The translations under genes and the position numbers were made by a program. From Basidiobolus meristosporus CBS 931.73 (lineage: Eukaryota > Basidiobolomycota > Basidiobolomycetes > Basidiobolales > Basidiobolaceae), in contig MCFE01000068.1 of the NCBI GenBank assembly GCA_002104905.1, positions 62,001 through 126,000 of the forward strand: a DNA stretch of 64,000 bases, read 5' to 3'. Under the pieces are notes generated by a model, which had not been told where the DNA came from, did no database searches, and saw only the letters and a program-made list of their open reading frames with translations. Below are positions 23,602 through 35,560 of this stretch, piece by piece (the stretch's first letter is position 1; the number at the start of each line of letters is the position of its first letter).

Positions 23602-23970
23602 TGTTGACATATTGAACTATTTGGTATCATTCAGCAGCTAAAAGTTTACTTGACAATTCTGGACAAGTCTTGGTCACTGTTGGACTAATTGACAGCTTTA
23701 ACTTTGCCACTTTCTTCAGATCTATGATCTTATGATTATTCCCTAATAGTCAGGATCAAATTAGCACTATTACTAAACATTATTTACTAACCCTGAAACT
23801 GCTACAGAATGCTCCTGAATATTGAGAAACCCTCCTTACTTTGTGTTACAGCCGTATTACTTCCACAATGGCATAAATACTGAGCTTCTTTATTAATTAA
23901 CAACAGCTCAGCTATTATCACTATTTCTTGATAAGTCCCTTATATCCAAATCATTTTTTAAATTGCAACA
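23602..23970 (+). repeat. 3' LTR of the miniature copia element
   Basis: 369 bp from TGTTGACATATTGAAC to AAATTGCAACA. It differs from the 5' LTR at scattered sites, mostly transitions. It is followed by CCAAC and then by continuation of the tnp2 sequence of unit 4. Confidence 0.85.
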
Positions 23971-23975
23971 CCAAC

Positions 23976-26880
23976 TGGCACATAAATGGAATTGCCTTAT
24001 TCAGCAAAAAACTTGATGGTGTTTTGATGGCCTCTTTGCAAGCCTCTATGGGCATTACAATGGCAGTAAGGCAACATACAGCTGGCTCTGTATGATGCCA
24101 CTGTACCAATCTACCAAGTGGTATTGCCTTTCTCTACCTCCCCTTATACAATACATAAATTCCATTGTATAATCACCCCTCTTTATTTGCTGACCCCCTA
24201 CTAACTTGGGTATTCCACAAATTGCTTGAATCAAGCAAGTACCATGGTCTCCTGCTCACCCACCTCTGCAAATGCACACACCTGCCATGATTTGCATACT
24301 TCTATGACATCAACTTTATGGCTTTTGAGTGTGATACTTGCAAAGTTGCTATAAACATTGTATTAGTTGCTTGCTACACTCAACCTAACCTTGCATTGTG
24401 TAACTGATTACCTGCACATTGGGGCTGCTCAGCTTCTTAAAGCCATAGGCATAGATGTATTTATGTGCACATCTGTCCTCTATTTCAACCCTTCCTGGCT
24501 GTCCTTTACATGTTAATGCATCAAATTCATGATGGACTTCAAGGTATTTTTTGATGAGATTGGGATATTGTAGTACCAGCAAGTTGACTTGTCTTCCTAT
24601 CTCCCCACACATGTGCACTATAAGAAACTCCCATAAGGTGAAGCAAGGTCTAATATTCTCAATGTGCTGTGGTGGTGTATAGGTCCAAGGGAGAGATACG
24701 TCCAACACTTCTCAAGTGTTTTGTGTGTGGGGTGTTCACTGGGTGCAATAACCTCTGGCAAAAGCTTGCTAGGAATACTTGGGTTCTGTCTCTAATCTAA
24801 TGTGAAGGGGAATAAAGCCACAAGCTTGTCAAGGGAAAACTATTGAGCTACAATCCCCAACTTAGTTGGCGTCTTAACAAAAGTATGTGCTGGGTTCAGT
24901 GTCCTTTGAGATGACAATGTACTAAAGCTTCCAAAGTCAAAACAACTGTAAACTCCACCAGCAGGGACTTGATAAGAATGCAGCTGTGGTCAATAGTTAC
25001 AAAGACAGAAAAGTATCTTTGCCGGTACAAGAACAAACTTGGGAAAGAATCAAATATAATAAAAGATACCTACTCTGAGTATTCCTCACAAGTAGTGCCT
25101 CCAAGGTCAGTTGGCTGTCAGCACGGTTTCCTGGGAGTGTCCTGTGGTCTAGGGTTGGAAGTTCAGGTAGCAGCAGGAAGCAGTGATCACACTAATCAAC
25201 AAGTTGGTATATTGATAAAAGGGATGATGATTTATTGTTGAGGGATAGCCTCCCTTATATACTTTTTTCACTGGCTAAGTGATTACTAATCATGGTGTTC
25301 CAGAAGGTTCCGGAGATCAATAGAAATCTTAATGACATCAGAATGGCCTAAGAATGTTCTAAGTAGGTGCCAGAAGGTTCTAAGAGGCACAGCACATCCA
25401 ACCAATCAGGAATCAGTATTCTGAAACCTGTGTAGCATGGGGATACCATATATGGTATGGAAATGGTAGGGATGGTGACACGGGCTGATCATGTGTCACG
25501 GGTACTGGCGCGGGTACTTGCCTAATATAGAAGTACTTACAGCTAGTAATCTTACATAAAGTGAGGGGTAACTTATGCAATAAGGTAAGCAGGTGAGATA
25601 GTCAACTGGCTTATGGGATAGTACTGATTGGGTAAGACAAATGGGATAAAACTAAAATAAGTGTAGTAGAGATATAGGGAAGTAGAAAATAAGGGAATGA
25701 GCACATCTGTCAGTGGGTGTCACTGTCACCCCACTACAGCGCCTAGCAAGATGGAGTACAAAATTGTTACAGTTGTGGCAGAGATTTACACTTTCAGCTT
25801 TACATTTGTAGTATAGCCACTCAAGTCATATCACTAACCCTTTGCACAAAAGCTGCACGTGCACCATGTTGGCATTGGTGATCAATTCTGGAAAAATATC
25901 TTGCAATGACTACATATGATTCCAAAATGCTTCCAATGTGTATTTGGTAAAATGGCTTCAGAATGCCACATGAATAAATACATATGCATCTCATCTAATC
26001 ATTGTATTTGTATTGTTGCATATGTGTATGAATGTTGACTAGAGCCTGTGAGAAGTGCTTAGAGTAGCAAATATTCTTCAATATTTTGCCAATTCTTTCA
26101 AATTTCTCCATGATCTAAAGGGCTCATATAGCTTGAGATGCCCCATGTACAACTTGGTTGTTAGTATAGAAATCTTGTTGAAAAGCAAATGCAATGCTCC
26201 CAGTAGAAATCTTTTGCTCCAATGGATACCTTCTATCTTAAGTAAGTATTGGGACAGTCTCTAGGTCATATGTTAGAGCCACATGATAGTTGTCCATTAA
26301 AACCATGTAAATGGTATGTTGCATCCCAGGATGATTTTGGCAAGAAGTAGTAGTAAATCCTCAAAGCTCCCATTACTGATATCAGTGGAAATGTGCCACT
26401 TTTCTAGCCACAACAGCGCATCATTCTTCAGTAGAAAAATTACTGGGCTCACTTACATCCATAAAGTATCCTTGGTATTTTTTTCCATAGTTGTTGTTAT
26501 TGCACAATGGGATTGTGCTGGGCTCATTCAGGGTACTGTTGTTGGCAAAGATGGGATCATATTCCATCAGTGAGCATGCTTTTTCAGAGCTATCATACTG
26601 CATGCCATATTAAGAAGGCTGGGGTGAGCCTAAAGGCATCACAAACTCACCTGGCTCAGATTGCAAAAGGTGACAAGTACAGCCAGGGGCTATTATACAA
26701 ATTTCAGGTGCCAGCAATATATTGTTGGTACAGTAGGGACAGGTGAATAGTCACATATGACTTGTGTAGCAAGACACTGGCTGTGATCCTTGTAGTACTT
26801 TGTATGCTGTCTGCACACTTCATGGCTGAGAGGCATACTACAATAGCCACATGGTCTTTTTTCTCTTCACTTATGGTGTG
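23976..26880 (-). pseudogene. Tnp2-type transposase (unit 4), internally deleted
   Basis: Minus-strand tnp2 gene. Near the N-terminus is the Cys/His cluster RPCGYC..SHEVCRQH at about 26765-26860, then VSPVIHL-type sequence near 26430-26600. At about 26240-26256 roughly 1 kb is missing (the CPNCQE and LNMPP blocks of other copies). The rest holds KLYMGHL (about 26140), a CGEIGRQVNLL block (about 24590) and HVCINASP-like C-terminal sequence to about 24000. A solo LTR interrupts it at 24668-25738. Many stops. Assigned to Tnp2 because of the order of conserved blocks shared with unit 8. Confidence 0.6.
24668..25738 (-). mobile_element. Solo LTR, long-LTR family, copy 1
   Basis: 1,071 bp, TGTGGTGGTGTATAGG to CCCCACTACA. 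Flanks GTGC and GCGC fit a 4-bp TSD with one change. On the minus strand, GTATATAAGGGAGGC precedes CAATAAATCATC, giving TATA then polyadenylation signal and hence minus orientation. It matches 47353-51667 (minus the nested Harbinger element) and 55724-56527. It retains many CpG sites that are TpG or CpA in copy 2. No coding region; the internal part of this retroelement does not occur in the window. Confidence 0.75.
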
Positions 26881-27035
26881 AAATCAAAGAAGTCTTATCC
26901 ATGGAGCTATCAGCTTGACACTCAAGAATGCAACACAGTTATACCACTTTTTGTCAATACTCATGTAAGTTTAAGACAGTCTTATATTGAGACATTGCAC
27001 CTATATGAATATAAGATTCAATGATGAAATATATA

Positions 27036-27960
27036 TTCTGCCAAGAAATAAAATAAAGTTGCCTGGTTCCCAACCAAACCCCACAGCTGACAGCAGCAGA
27101 AGAATGGTTGGACAAAAGCTTGCTTTCACATTCAGTGCAACAAGTAGGGCTACATTCAACAAAGGCCCTGTGGACAGGGTGCCCACCAAAGGTTATAGTG
27201 TGGACTCCCCAGGCTCTCAGTTAAGTAGGCAATCAGGAATCTCTGTAGAGCCGCAAGCTGACCATAATGCTGAGGCATATATGAATGTTGCAATAGCAAT
27301 ACCTGCAGTTGCAGACCATCAAGTGGCCATCAGAATATCACCACCACCTATATTAGCAAGTATGCTGCCAGTTCATATCACAGTATAAATGAGGCAATTA
27401 GGTGCAGTGGCTTATAGGATCATTGGAATGGCCAAGAGAAATCAGGAAATAGTCCAGAAACAGGATAAGCAAATAAAAGGTGCAGAGAAGTCAGTATTCC
27501 AGGTAGAGAAAGCAGCATCTTTGCTGCAATGAAGGAACCCAAGTAGCTTAATATCAGAGCCAATAATTGAGGCATTTCTCAATGTAACAGCAGAGGAACA
27601 CCATACAGTCTTTGAAGCATAGCAACAGTGCCAAAAGACAAAGCCCCACAGAAAAGCCTGACACAGCATAGGAGGGTGAAAGTGTTGTATCCATACTATT
27701 GCCTAAAAATCAAAAGATATTTAAGATATGTAAGACCAAAACAGCTGTTTTCTCAAGTGCTGGAAGCACAGCTAGTTGAGCTACACTCAAGTGAGGTAGA
27801 AGAGACTGGAGAGAAAAGCATTTTGTCTACCACTTCTTCCAGGTCCTCCATTGCAGACAGATTGGAGATCCCACTGAATGACAAAGTAAAATTGTCAAGA
27901 ACTCCAAAGGTTAGCATCAATGCCTATAGTGTAATTATGGGACATTAATAGGCGTTCTAA
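27036..27960 (+). pseudogene. ORF1 (unit 4), 5' part with deletions
   Basis: Homologous to ORF1 from its first codons (PRNKIKLPGSQPNPTADSSRR), though the ATG is mutated. It runs through the SVEPQADH segment and coiled-coil region, then jumps to QVLEAQLVELHSSEVEE and the SIADRLEIPLNDKVK segment. It breaks off at about 27960 where minus-strand ORF1 of unit 7 begins. Stops and frame changes. Divergent from the tnp2 gene of unit 4. Confidence 0.6.
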
Positions 27961-28422
27961 GAAGCCCAACCTTACATTCAAAAAGTAACTCCATTTAAAT
28001 CCACCAATCAATAAGTATTTCTGCTGTAATGCTCTGTTTCCATGACTTTGGCAGGAACCCAATGGATTTATGCCACTGTTCATTCACTGGTTTCCTTATA
28101 TCCTGGTCCTCAGCCAGCACTGCAAGGTCTAGCATCTTATCTGCCAGTCTTTGCAATAAATCCTAAAGTTACTCAAGTTTGTTTTCTTATGCACTGCTCT
28201 TGAAGAAGTACTGGAACCTCTTGGTGTGCCTGTTAATGTTCCAAACTCCACTGAAGGCATTGTGATTGTCTTGTAAGCTGTTGACATTATTGTCTTGTCT
28301 GTTGGTGAGATCTCCTCTGTGTCAAAAATGGACAATGTGAAGGATGTGGTAGACAAATTACCTTTTTGTGCTAAGTCATCTACCTTGCTGGAGTGTAGCT
28401 TGACTGGCTTCACTTTCAACTC
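27961..28422 (-). pseudogene. ORF1 3' part (unit 7), separated from its 5' part by unit 6
   Basis: Minus strand. It contains VKLHSSKVDDLAQKGNLST (about 28370-28420) and the C-terminal DQDI..NEQWHK-type segment near 28070-28100. The 5' part of the same gene resumes at 40837, on the far side of unit 6. The left end meets plus-strand ORF1 of unit 4 head on. Confidence 0.6.
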
Positions 28423-28425
28423 TTG

Positions 28426-28852
28426 CCCTATGAAAAATTATTGAGATGATCCTGTCAAAAAGCCATCACAAAGTTAAAGTCCTGTGACTAAGAGGTACTG
28501 ATCCCATCAGGATACCATCCACAGACCGTGGCAAAATAATTGCACCCCAGATTTCACAAAAAACTTAGTCAACTTTTCATCACAACCATGTATAAGTGGC
28601 TTTTGATTGGTTCCCTGCCAATTTGCTCACTTTCTGATCCTGGACACTCTATTGCCTCCTACACTTGTGTCCATTGATTGACTATTGCCTCTTTTTCACA
28701 CTCCTTACTTCCTGACTCAACTGTTTCTCTTACTTTTATGCGTACAAATTGATTTATATCCATTGAAACTTTAGTTATATTTCAATTGCCAATTGTATTG
28801 ACCTATGCAAGTCTCTATACCCTACACTAACATTAAGCCTAACCCCACACTC
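28426..28852 (-). repeat. ORF1-side TIR and terminal region of unit 6
   Basis: Inverted counterpart of 2619-3053, about 80-90 percent similar by eye. The first 31 bases are the TIR. No open frame of note; this is the 3' tail of the minus-strand ORF1 transcript. Confidence 0.7.
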
Positions 28853-30115
28853 AACAAGTAACTCCATTAAAATCCACCACTTGTCAAGTATTTCTGCTGT
28901 AATGCTCTGGTTCCACAGCTTTAGAAGTAACCCAATGGCTTTATGCCACTGTTCATTCACTGGTTCCCACACATCCTGGTCTTCAGCCACCACTGCAAGG
29001 TCTAGCACCTCATCTGCCAGTCTTTGCATTGAATCCTTGCAATATTCCAGTGTGTTTTTCTTGTGTAATGCTCTTGAAGAAGTGCTACAACCTCTTGGTG
29101 TGCCTGTTAGAGCTCCAACATTCCACTGAAGGCATTGTGATAGACTTTCAAGCTCTTAACATTGTAGCTTTGTCTCTCAGTGGGATCTCCACTCTGTTAA
29201 CAGCAGAGGATGTATAGGCTGTGGCTGTGACAGGTTTTATTGTGGACTTTATCTTTGGGCACTGTTGTTGTGCTTCAAAGACTGTATGGTGTTCATCTGC
29301 TGTTTCATTGGGAAATGGCTCCATTCATGACTGTGACATTGAGCTACTTAAGTTCCTTCTTTGTGTCAAAGATACTGCTTCTCTACCTGAGATATTGGTT
29401 GCATTACACATATTATCTGCTCATCCTGTTTCTGGACTATTTTCTGATTTCTCTAGGCCATTGCATCTATCCTGTCAGCGACTGCACCTAATTGCTTCAT
29501 TAATGCTTTGGTGTGAGTAGACAACATACTTGCTAATATGGGTGGTGGTTTTGTTACATTGGGAAATGGCTCAATTCTTGGCTGTGACATTTAGCTACTT
29601 GAGTTCCTTCTTTGCAGCAAAGATACTGCTTTCTCTATGTGGGGCATTGATTGCTCTACATGTATCATCCATTCATCCTGTTTCTGGACTATTTCCTGAC
29701 TTCTCTGGGCCATTGCATCTATCCTATCATCTACTACACCTAATTGCTTCATTAATGCTTTGGTATGAACTGACAACATACTTGCTAATATGGGTGGTGG
29801 TGATTTTATGACAGCCACTTGCTGGTCTTCAACTGAGGGTACTGCCTTTGCTACATTCTTATTTGCCTGAGCATAATGGTCAGCTTGTGGCTCTGCAGAG
29901 GTTCTCAATTGCCTACTCGACTGAGTGCCAGAGGAGTCTGTATTTATTACCTTCAATGGGCACACTGTCCATAGAACCTTTTGTGGATGTAGCCTTGCTT
30001 GTTGCACTGAATGTCAAAACAAGCTGTTGCCCAACTGTTCCTCAGTTGCCATCAGAGGTGGGGTTTGGCTGGGAACCAGACAATATTACTATATTTTTTG
30101 GCATCATATATATGG
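28853..30115 (-). pseudogene. ORF1 (unit 6), with an internal tandem duplication
   Basis: Begins near 30115 (MMPKN, SGSQPNPTSD) on the minus strand. It carries the KVIN/SSGTQSSRQLRTSAEPQADHY segment and the coiled-coil region ALMKQLGVVDDRIDAMAQRS (about 29700). The coiled-coil region is then repeated in a 251-bp tandem duplication (29301-29802). The central basic region of unit 1 is deleted. The C-terminal EDQDVWEPVNEQWHKAIG segment is at about 28930-28990. The normal stop is lost. Several frame changes. Confidence 0.65.
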
Positions 30116-30196
30116 AAGTGAGTCAAACCCAAGGGGAAAAAGTGTTACATATTTGTGTGTATGTGGTGCCACAACTTTATTAATTTTCCCACCCAA

Positions 30197-31874
30197 GTTA
30201 TATTTGATCATGCATTGGTCACTACTGTACTAACATTATCTTGCTGGCCAGTTGACACTTCTATATTGGCACCTGGCCATCTTTATCACCTTGCGCAAAC
30301 TGAGTCAGGTGAGTTTGTGATGACTGAGGCTCACCTCAGCCTTCTGAATTTGGCATGCAGAGTGATAGCTCTGACAAATAAGGTTCACTGATGGATTTTG
30401 ATCCTATCTCCCCTGACAGTAGTACCATGTATGAGCCCAGTCAAATCCCTATATGCAATGAGACAATACCTGTTGAAACAAATGCCATGGATACTTTATG
30501 GAGCCAAGTGAGCACAATAATCCATCTACCTGTGAATGATGTAATGTGGTGGCTAGAGAAGTGCTGCGTTTCCACTAATATCAGCAATGTAGGTTTTGAG
30601 GATTAATTAAAACTTCTTGCCAAAGTTGTACCAGGGTGCAGCTTACTATGTACATGGTACAAGTGGACAACCATCATGTGGCTGGCAACATATGATCCAG
30701 AGAATGTCCTGATTCCAGCATTTGTTAACAGTTGCATGGCATTCACATCCAAAAAGGCTATTATTGCAACATGTTCAAATTATAAGAAATCCACCACCAT
30801 TGAGGGAAAACACTGTTCACACTCTTGGTATATTTCAGTCACACCCTGTCTGAGGAAGCTGATGCAGTTCAACAAATATTGCAAAGCTATAAAGTACTGC
30901 ACTCAATATCAATCAAGCACAAGCATTTCCACTATATGTGATGGCTAACATAACAGACAGCTAAGAAGCAAGGGCTACTTTGAAGGTATGTATGACCATG
31001 CCTTTGCTTTAGCACCTGATGGATACTCATTAAACAAATACTCTACCAGTTAATTCTGCTGGCCACTGATTCTCATTATTCTGAATCTGGCACCCATTGT
31101 ACAGTATCAGGGCAATAATCTGATGGTAGTCTCACTGGTATCTAGTCCTAAATCACTGTCCAACCTGGATAGCTACCTGTATCCATTGCTGGATAAAGTT
31201 TGTATGCTTTCCAATGGGATAACAGTAAGTGGCTGTTGTGTAAAAGCACATATTTTTATCTGCATTGGATATACCCTAGCCATAAGTAAGATAGCTGGTA
31301 CTTCCAGGCACAATGGACATTATTGTGGTCAAATGTGTGAAATCCAGGAGATTTACTCCATAATTCACACACATTATTATTAACCAAACACTAGCACTAA
31401 TAACATCATCTTTCCACAGTGAGAACATACAGAAGTCAGCATATAATTGCAGCAAAGTTGGCAAGCTATAAGCCATTTGGCCAGAATATGGAATCAATTG
31501 GCAAATGGATATACTTAGGATAGAGGGTATCTACTGGAGCAAAAGCTTTCCACTGTGATCAATGCATTTGCTTTTCAACAATGTCCATACACCAATAATT
31601 GAGTTATACATGGGGCATTTCAAGCTAAATAAGCCCTTTGAGATACCAGAGAAATTTGAAAGAATTGGCAAGATATTATAGAGTATCCACTACCCTAAGT
31701 ACTTCTCACAGGCTCCAATTAATATTCATATGCATATGCAGCAATGCCAATACAAAGACTGGATGAGCCGGATATGTATTCATTCAAGTGGTATTCTGCA
31801 TTCATTCCTAACAAGAGTACATTGGAAGAATTGGGAGTCATATGTAGACATTGTATGAATATTTATCCAGGAGT
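30197..31874 (+). pseudogene. Tnp2-type transposase (unit 6), N-terminal two thirds
   Basis: The N-terminal Cys/His cluster is deleted. It starts near FDHALVTTVLTLS, then MDFDPISPDSSTMYEPSQIP (30391) and VSTIIHLPVNDVMWWLEK. VLIPAFVNSCMAFTSK and the STTIEGKHCSHSWYI block (30710-30840) follow. The Tnp2-like core holds NLDSYLYPLLDKVCMLSNGI (about 31160), the RHNGHYCGQMCEI block (about 31300) and INIHMHMQQCQYKDWM (about 31720). Interrupted at 31875 by the copia compound; continues at 39496. Few stops compared with other copies. Confidence 0.65.
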
Positions 31875-31879
31875 GGATC

Positions 31880-32248
31880 TGTTGCAATTTAAGAAGTGAT
31901 TTGGATATAAGGAACTTATCAAGAAATAGTGCTAATAGTTGAACTGTTACTTATTCATAAAGAAGCTCAGTATTTATACCTTTGTAGAAGTAATACAGCT
32001 GCAACACTAAGTAGGGAGGGTTTCTCAATATTCAGGAGCATTCTGCTACAGTTTCAGGGTTAGTACATAATGTTTGGTAATAGTGCTAATTTGATCCTGA
32101 TTATAGGGGAATAATCATAAGATCATGTATCTGGGGAAAGTGGCAAAGTTAAGGCAGTAAATGAGTCCTACAGTGACTAAGACTAGTCTAGAATTGTTGA
32201 GTAAATTTTTAGCTGCTGGATGATACCAAATAGTCCAATATTTCAGCA
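31880..32248 (-). repeat. 3' outer LTR of the copia compound
   Basis: 369 bp. On the coding strand it begins TGCTGAAATATTGG and ends TTGCAACA. It follows a GGGGGAG purine tract (reverse complement of 32249-32260). Preceded by TSD GGATC. Confidence 0.9.
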
Positions 32249-35191
32249 CTCCCCCTCAACTATATAATTTCTTAATCCCAATTTCTCTCTAAGGATCTCA
32301 AACTGTGGCCTAACTAGTGGTTTTGCCAATATGTCTGCCACCATTTTGTCAGTTGGGCAGTAAACCAGCTCCACTAAGTTATTTTCTACAGCTTCCCTCA
32401 CAAAGTGATGCTGTATATCAATGTGCTTAGTTCTGGCATGATTAGTAGGATTTCTAGCTAATGAAATACATCTTTGATTATCCTTGTGAATACATGTTGG
32501 TTCACCTGAATTAAAACCTAAGTCTTTGAATAGTTTTTGTAGCCATATAGCCTCCTTGGTTGTTTGACATGCAGCATATATTTGGCTTCAGTTGTAGATA
32601 GTGCCACAGTTGGTTGCTTTTTGCAATTCCAAGTAATAGCTGCACCAGCATAAAGAAATACATAGCCTGTGGTTGAGCAACTGTCAATCAGATCCCTACC
32701 CCAATCTAAATCACTATAACCATCAAATTTTTGCCTATTAGCTGCTCCAGAGTATTCCAGTACCATATTTATGGTACCTTATAGATATCTGAAAATCTGC
32801 TTAACTGCTGCAATTTGATCTGATCCATAATTCTACACAAATTGACTGACTATTCCAACTGCTACTGCAGTATCTGGATGTGTAGACACCATCAAGTACA
32901 TTAGGCTACCTACCATTGATTGATAGGGAAAGTTTTGGTCCATATTTGAGCTGTTTTCATCTATAACTGGCTGAGATTTGCTTAATTTCAGGTTATTGTC
33001 CATAGGGGTTGCTGCAGGTTGCAATTTTCCATTTTGAAGCGTCTAAGAATGTCCCTGATGTACTTACACTGATTCAGCACAATTTTCTGCGTAGGTATGT
33101 CAAATTTATCTCAATTCCAAGAAATTAGCTCAATTTTCCAAGATCTTTCATCTGAAACTTGCTGAAGAGATATAATTTTGTCTGTTTAAGTGCCTTCTGA
33201 TCACTTGTAGCTATGATTAGGTCGTCCACATAAAGAACTAGGATGAACACACCCTTTTTGAGCTGTTTCACATATATACTGTGATCTCCAGTGCTACAAG
33301 AGAGCCCAATTTCCTCTAGATATGTGTCAATCTTGTTATACCATGCTCTGGATGCCTGCTTAAGCCCATACAACAATTTTCTAAGTTTGCACACCTTATG
33401 GGGGCTTTTGGATTGGTAAAACCTTCTGGTTGCTCCATATATATAGTTTCTTTCAAATCCCCATTTAGAAAGGCTGTTTTGACATCCATTTGGTGTAGAT
33501 CTAGACTTTGTACAGCTGCCAAGGCTAGAACTGTCCTAATAGAGTTAAACTTGGCAACCGGAGCAAATGTTTCCTTAAAGTCTAGTCCCTGGATGTGGGA
33601 ATAGCCTTTAGCTACCAATCTGGCCTTTTTCTTATCAACGGCACCATTTGAGGTTATCTTGATCTTGTAGACCCATCTACATCCTATTGGCTTTCTCCCA
33701 TTTGGTAAATCTACCAGTTCCCACATTTTTGCCTTGATCAGTAATTGGTACTCCTCCTGCATGGCTTGTTGCCACATAGTAGCATCTGGACCTTGCATTG
33801 CCTGTTCCAGACTCTGAGGTTTGGCACATAAGGCAAGATAAGCTTCATTATGATCATTGGATGTCTGCCACCAGGATCCAGGGGCATTTTGTATTCTGAT
33901 AGATCTTCTAACTGGGATAATCTGTTCTGATCCGGAACTGGTAGAAGTATCTTCCATCTCTGGCTGGATTTGGTACATATCTTCTTCATTTGTGTTGATT
34001 GCATCATCAGGCAGCTGGCCAATGATTTCTGTGGCTTACTGATCTGAATTGTCCTCAAATACAACGTCCCTGCTCTTGATCAGCTTCTGAATTTTGCCAT
34101 CATACACTCTATACCCTTTAGTATCCCCACAATACCTAAGAAAGATCCCTTTCCTACTCTTTGGTTCTAACTTTGAGAGTTTTTTTTCAGGGATGTGATA
34201 AAAAACGTCACTGCCAAAGATCCTGAGGTGCTGGAGATCTGGTTTTTTGCCTGTAGATGCTTCAAGGGGTGCAGAATTATGTAGTGAAGTTGTTGGGCAT
34301 CTGTTCTTGATGTATACAGCGGTATCAACAGATTCAGCCCAAACCTTGTAGTCCATTCCCTTATCATGTAGCATAGATCTTCCCATCGCTACTATTGTTC
34401 TATTTGCATGTTCTGCTACCCCATTTTGCTGTGGAGTATGAGGAACTGTGGTCTGTTGAAGTATACCAGTAGACAAGCAGTATTTTGCAAACTCCTTTGA
34501 GCAGTATTCTCCTCCATTGTCACTTTGCAGTACCTTCAATTTACACCCAGTCTGCGTTTCTGCCATGTTCTTGAGGTGCTTAAACATTTCTAAAGCTTCA
34601 TCCTTTGTTTTGAGGAAGTACACCAATGTATATCTCATCTTGTCATCAATAAACATCATAGAGTATCTCTTGGCTCCAGAGGACAGTGTCTTCATGGGGC
34701 AACATATGTCTGAGTGTACAATAGCCAATATTTTGGTGATATTGATGCCTTCTCAGCTCTTGAAACGTTGCCGAGCTTGTTTGCCATATGAACATCCCTT
34801 ACCAACATTCAATTTGATCGAAATTGAGTATTTTAGGCCCAAAACAAGCTGATTTCTCACCAATTGGCTCATTTTCTGTTCCCCTATGTGTCCTAGCCTC
34901 CTATGCCATGTCTCCCAGTTGGTTTCATCAGTTTCAGCAATGTTGACATACTCAGGTACAATGATCTTGCATTGTAACTTGCATAAATTGTGATCTCTGA
35001 TTCCTGAGGTTAATTTTTGTTCATTTTCACTCAATATTGAGCAGCTCAGCTTAGTTAAAACAAATTTTAGTCCCTGAGTAGTTGCTTTACTGACTAAGAG
35101 TAGGTTCTTAGCTATTCCAGGTACATAGAGTATGTCAGTCAGTTTTGCTGTTGTTGCCCCTGAGTTATCACTCATATTTGGTTGTATAGAC
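32249..35191 (-). pseudogene. Copia pol without gag (left internal region of the compound)
   Basis: On the minus strand it starts abruptly next to the central LTR inside protease (SIQPNMSDNSG, 35170), then GKGCSYGKQARQRF (34770-34800). Integrase has all three catalytic positions (HSDICCPM, SDNGGEYCS, PQQNGVAEHANR; 34400-34720). RT has PNGRKPIGCRWVYK and the intact [11 protein letters not shown] (about 33210-33240). RNase H reads GYSDLDWGRD (about 32690). The frame is long but broken at about 34030, 33320-33390, 33025-33125 and 32770-32830. Lacks primer site, Gag and most of protease. Confidence 0.85.
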
Positions 35192-35560
35192 TGTTGCAAT
35201 TTAAGAAGTGATTTGGATATAAGGAACTTCTCAAGAAATAGTGATAATAGTTGAACTGTTGTTTACTCATAAAGACGCTCAGTATTTGTACCTTTGTAGA
35301 AGTAATACAGCTGCAACACTAAGTAGGGAGGGTTTCTCAATATTCAGGAGCATTCTGTAACAGTTTCAGGGTTAGTACATAATGTTTGGTAATAGTGCTG
35401 ATTTGATCCTGACTATAGGGGAATAATCATAAGATCATATATCTGGAGAAAGTGGTGAAGTTAAGGCAGTAAATGAGTCCTACAGTGACTAAGACTAGTC
35501 TAGAATTGTTGAGTAAGTTTTTAGCTGCTGGATGATACCAAATAGTCCAATATTTTAACA
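35192..35560 (-). repeat. Central shared LTR of the copia compound
   Basis: 369 bp. It is at once the 3' LTR of the right internal region (a purine tract abuts at 35561) and the 5' LTR of the left one. The left internal region begins at the very last base of this LTR, without a primer-binding site. No TSD separates it from either neighbour. Confidence 0.9.

Larger units (their letters stand above)
22473..27960 (-). mobile_element. Two-gene Tnp2 element, unit 4 (one TIR, ORF1 end missing)
   Basis: Starts with TIR CCCTATGAAAACTAACTTGG at 22473, followed by about 260 bp of tnp2 3' region. Then come the minus-strand tnp2 gene and the plus-strand ORF1, which breaks off at about 27960. It contains two nested insertions: a miniature copia (22733-23970) and a solo LTR (24668-25738). 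The flank before the TIR is GCA; the partner TSD cannot be checked because the other end is lost. Confidence 0.6.

Noticed and set aside
29925-30233. Plus-strand frames around 29848-30233 as small secreted proteins
   Set aside because: They are antisense to ORF1 of unit 6 and part of the divergent spacer; no signal peptide or conserved start.
34036-34728. Integrase frames as evidence of an integrated virus
   Set aside because: Domain order, LTR size and absence of an env-like frame fit ordinary Ty1/copia retrotransposons.
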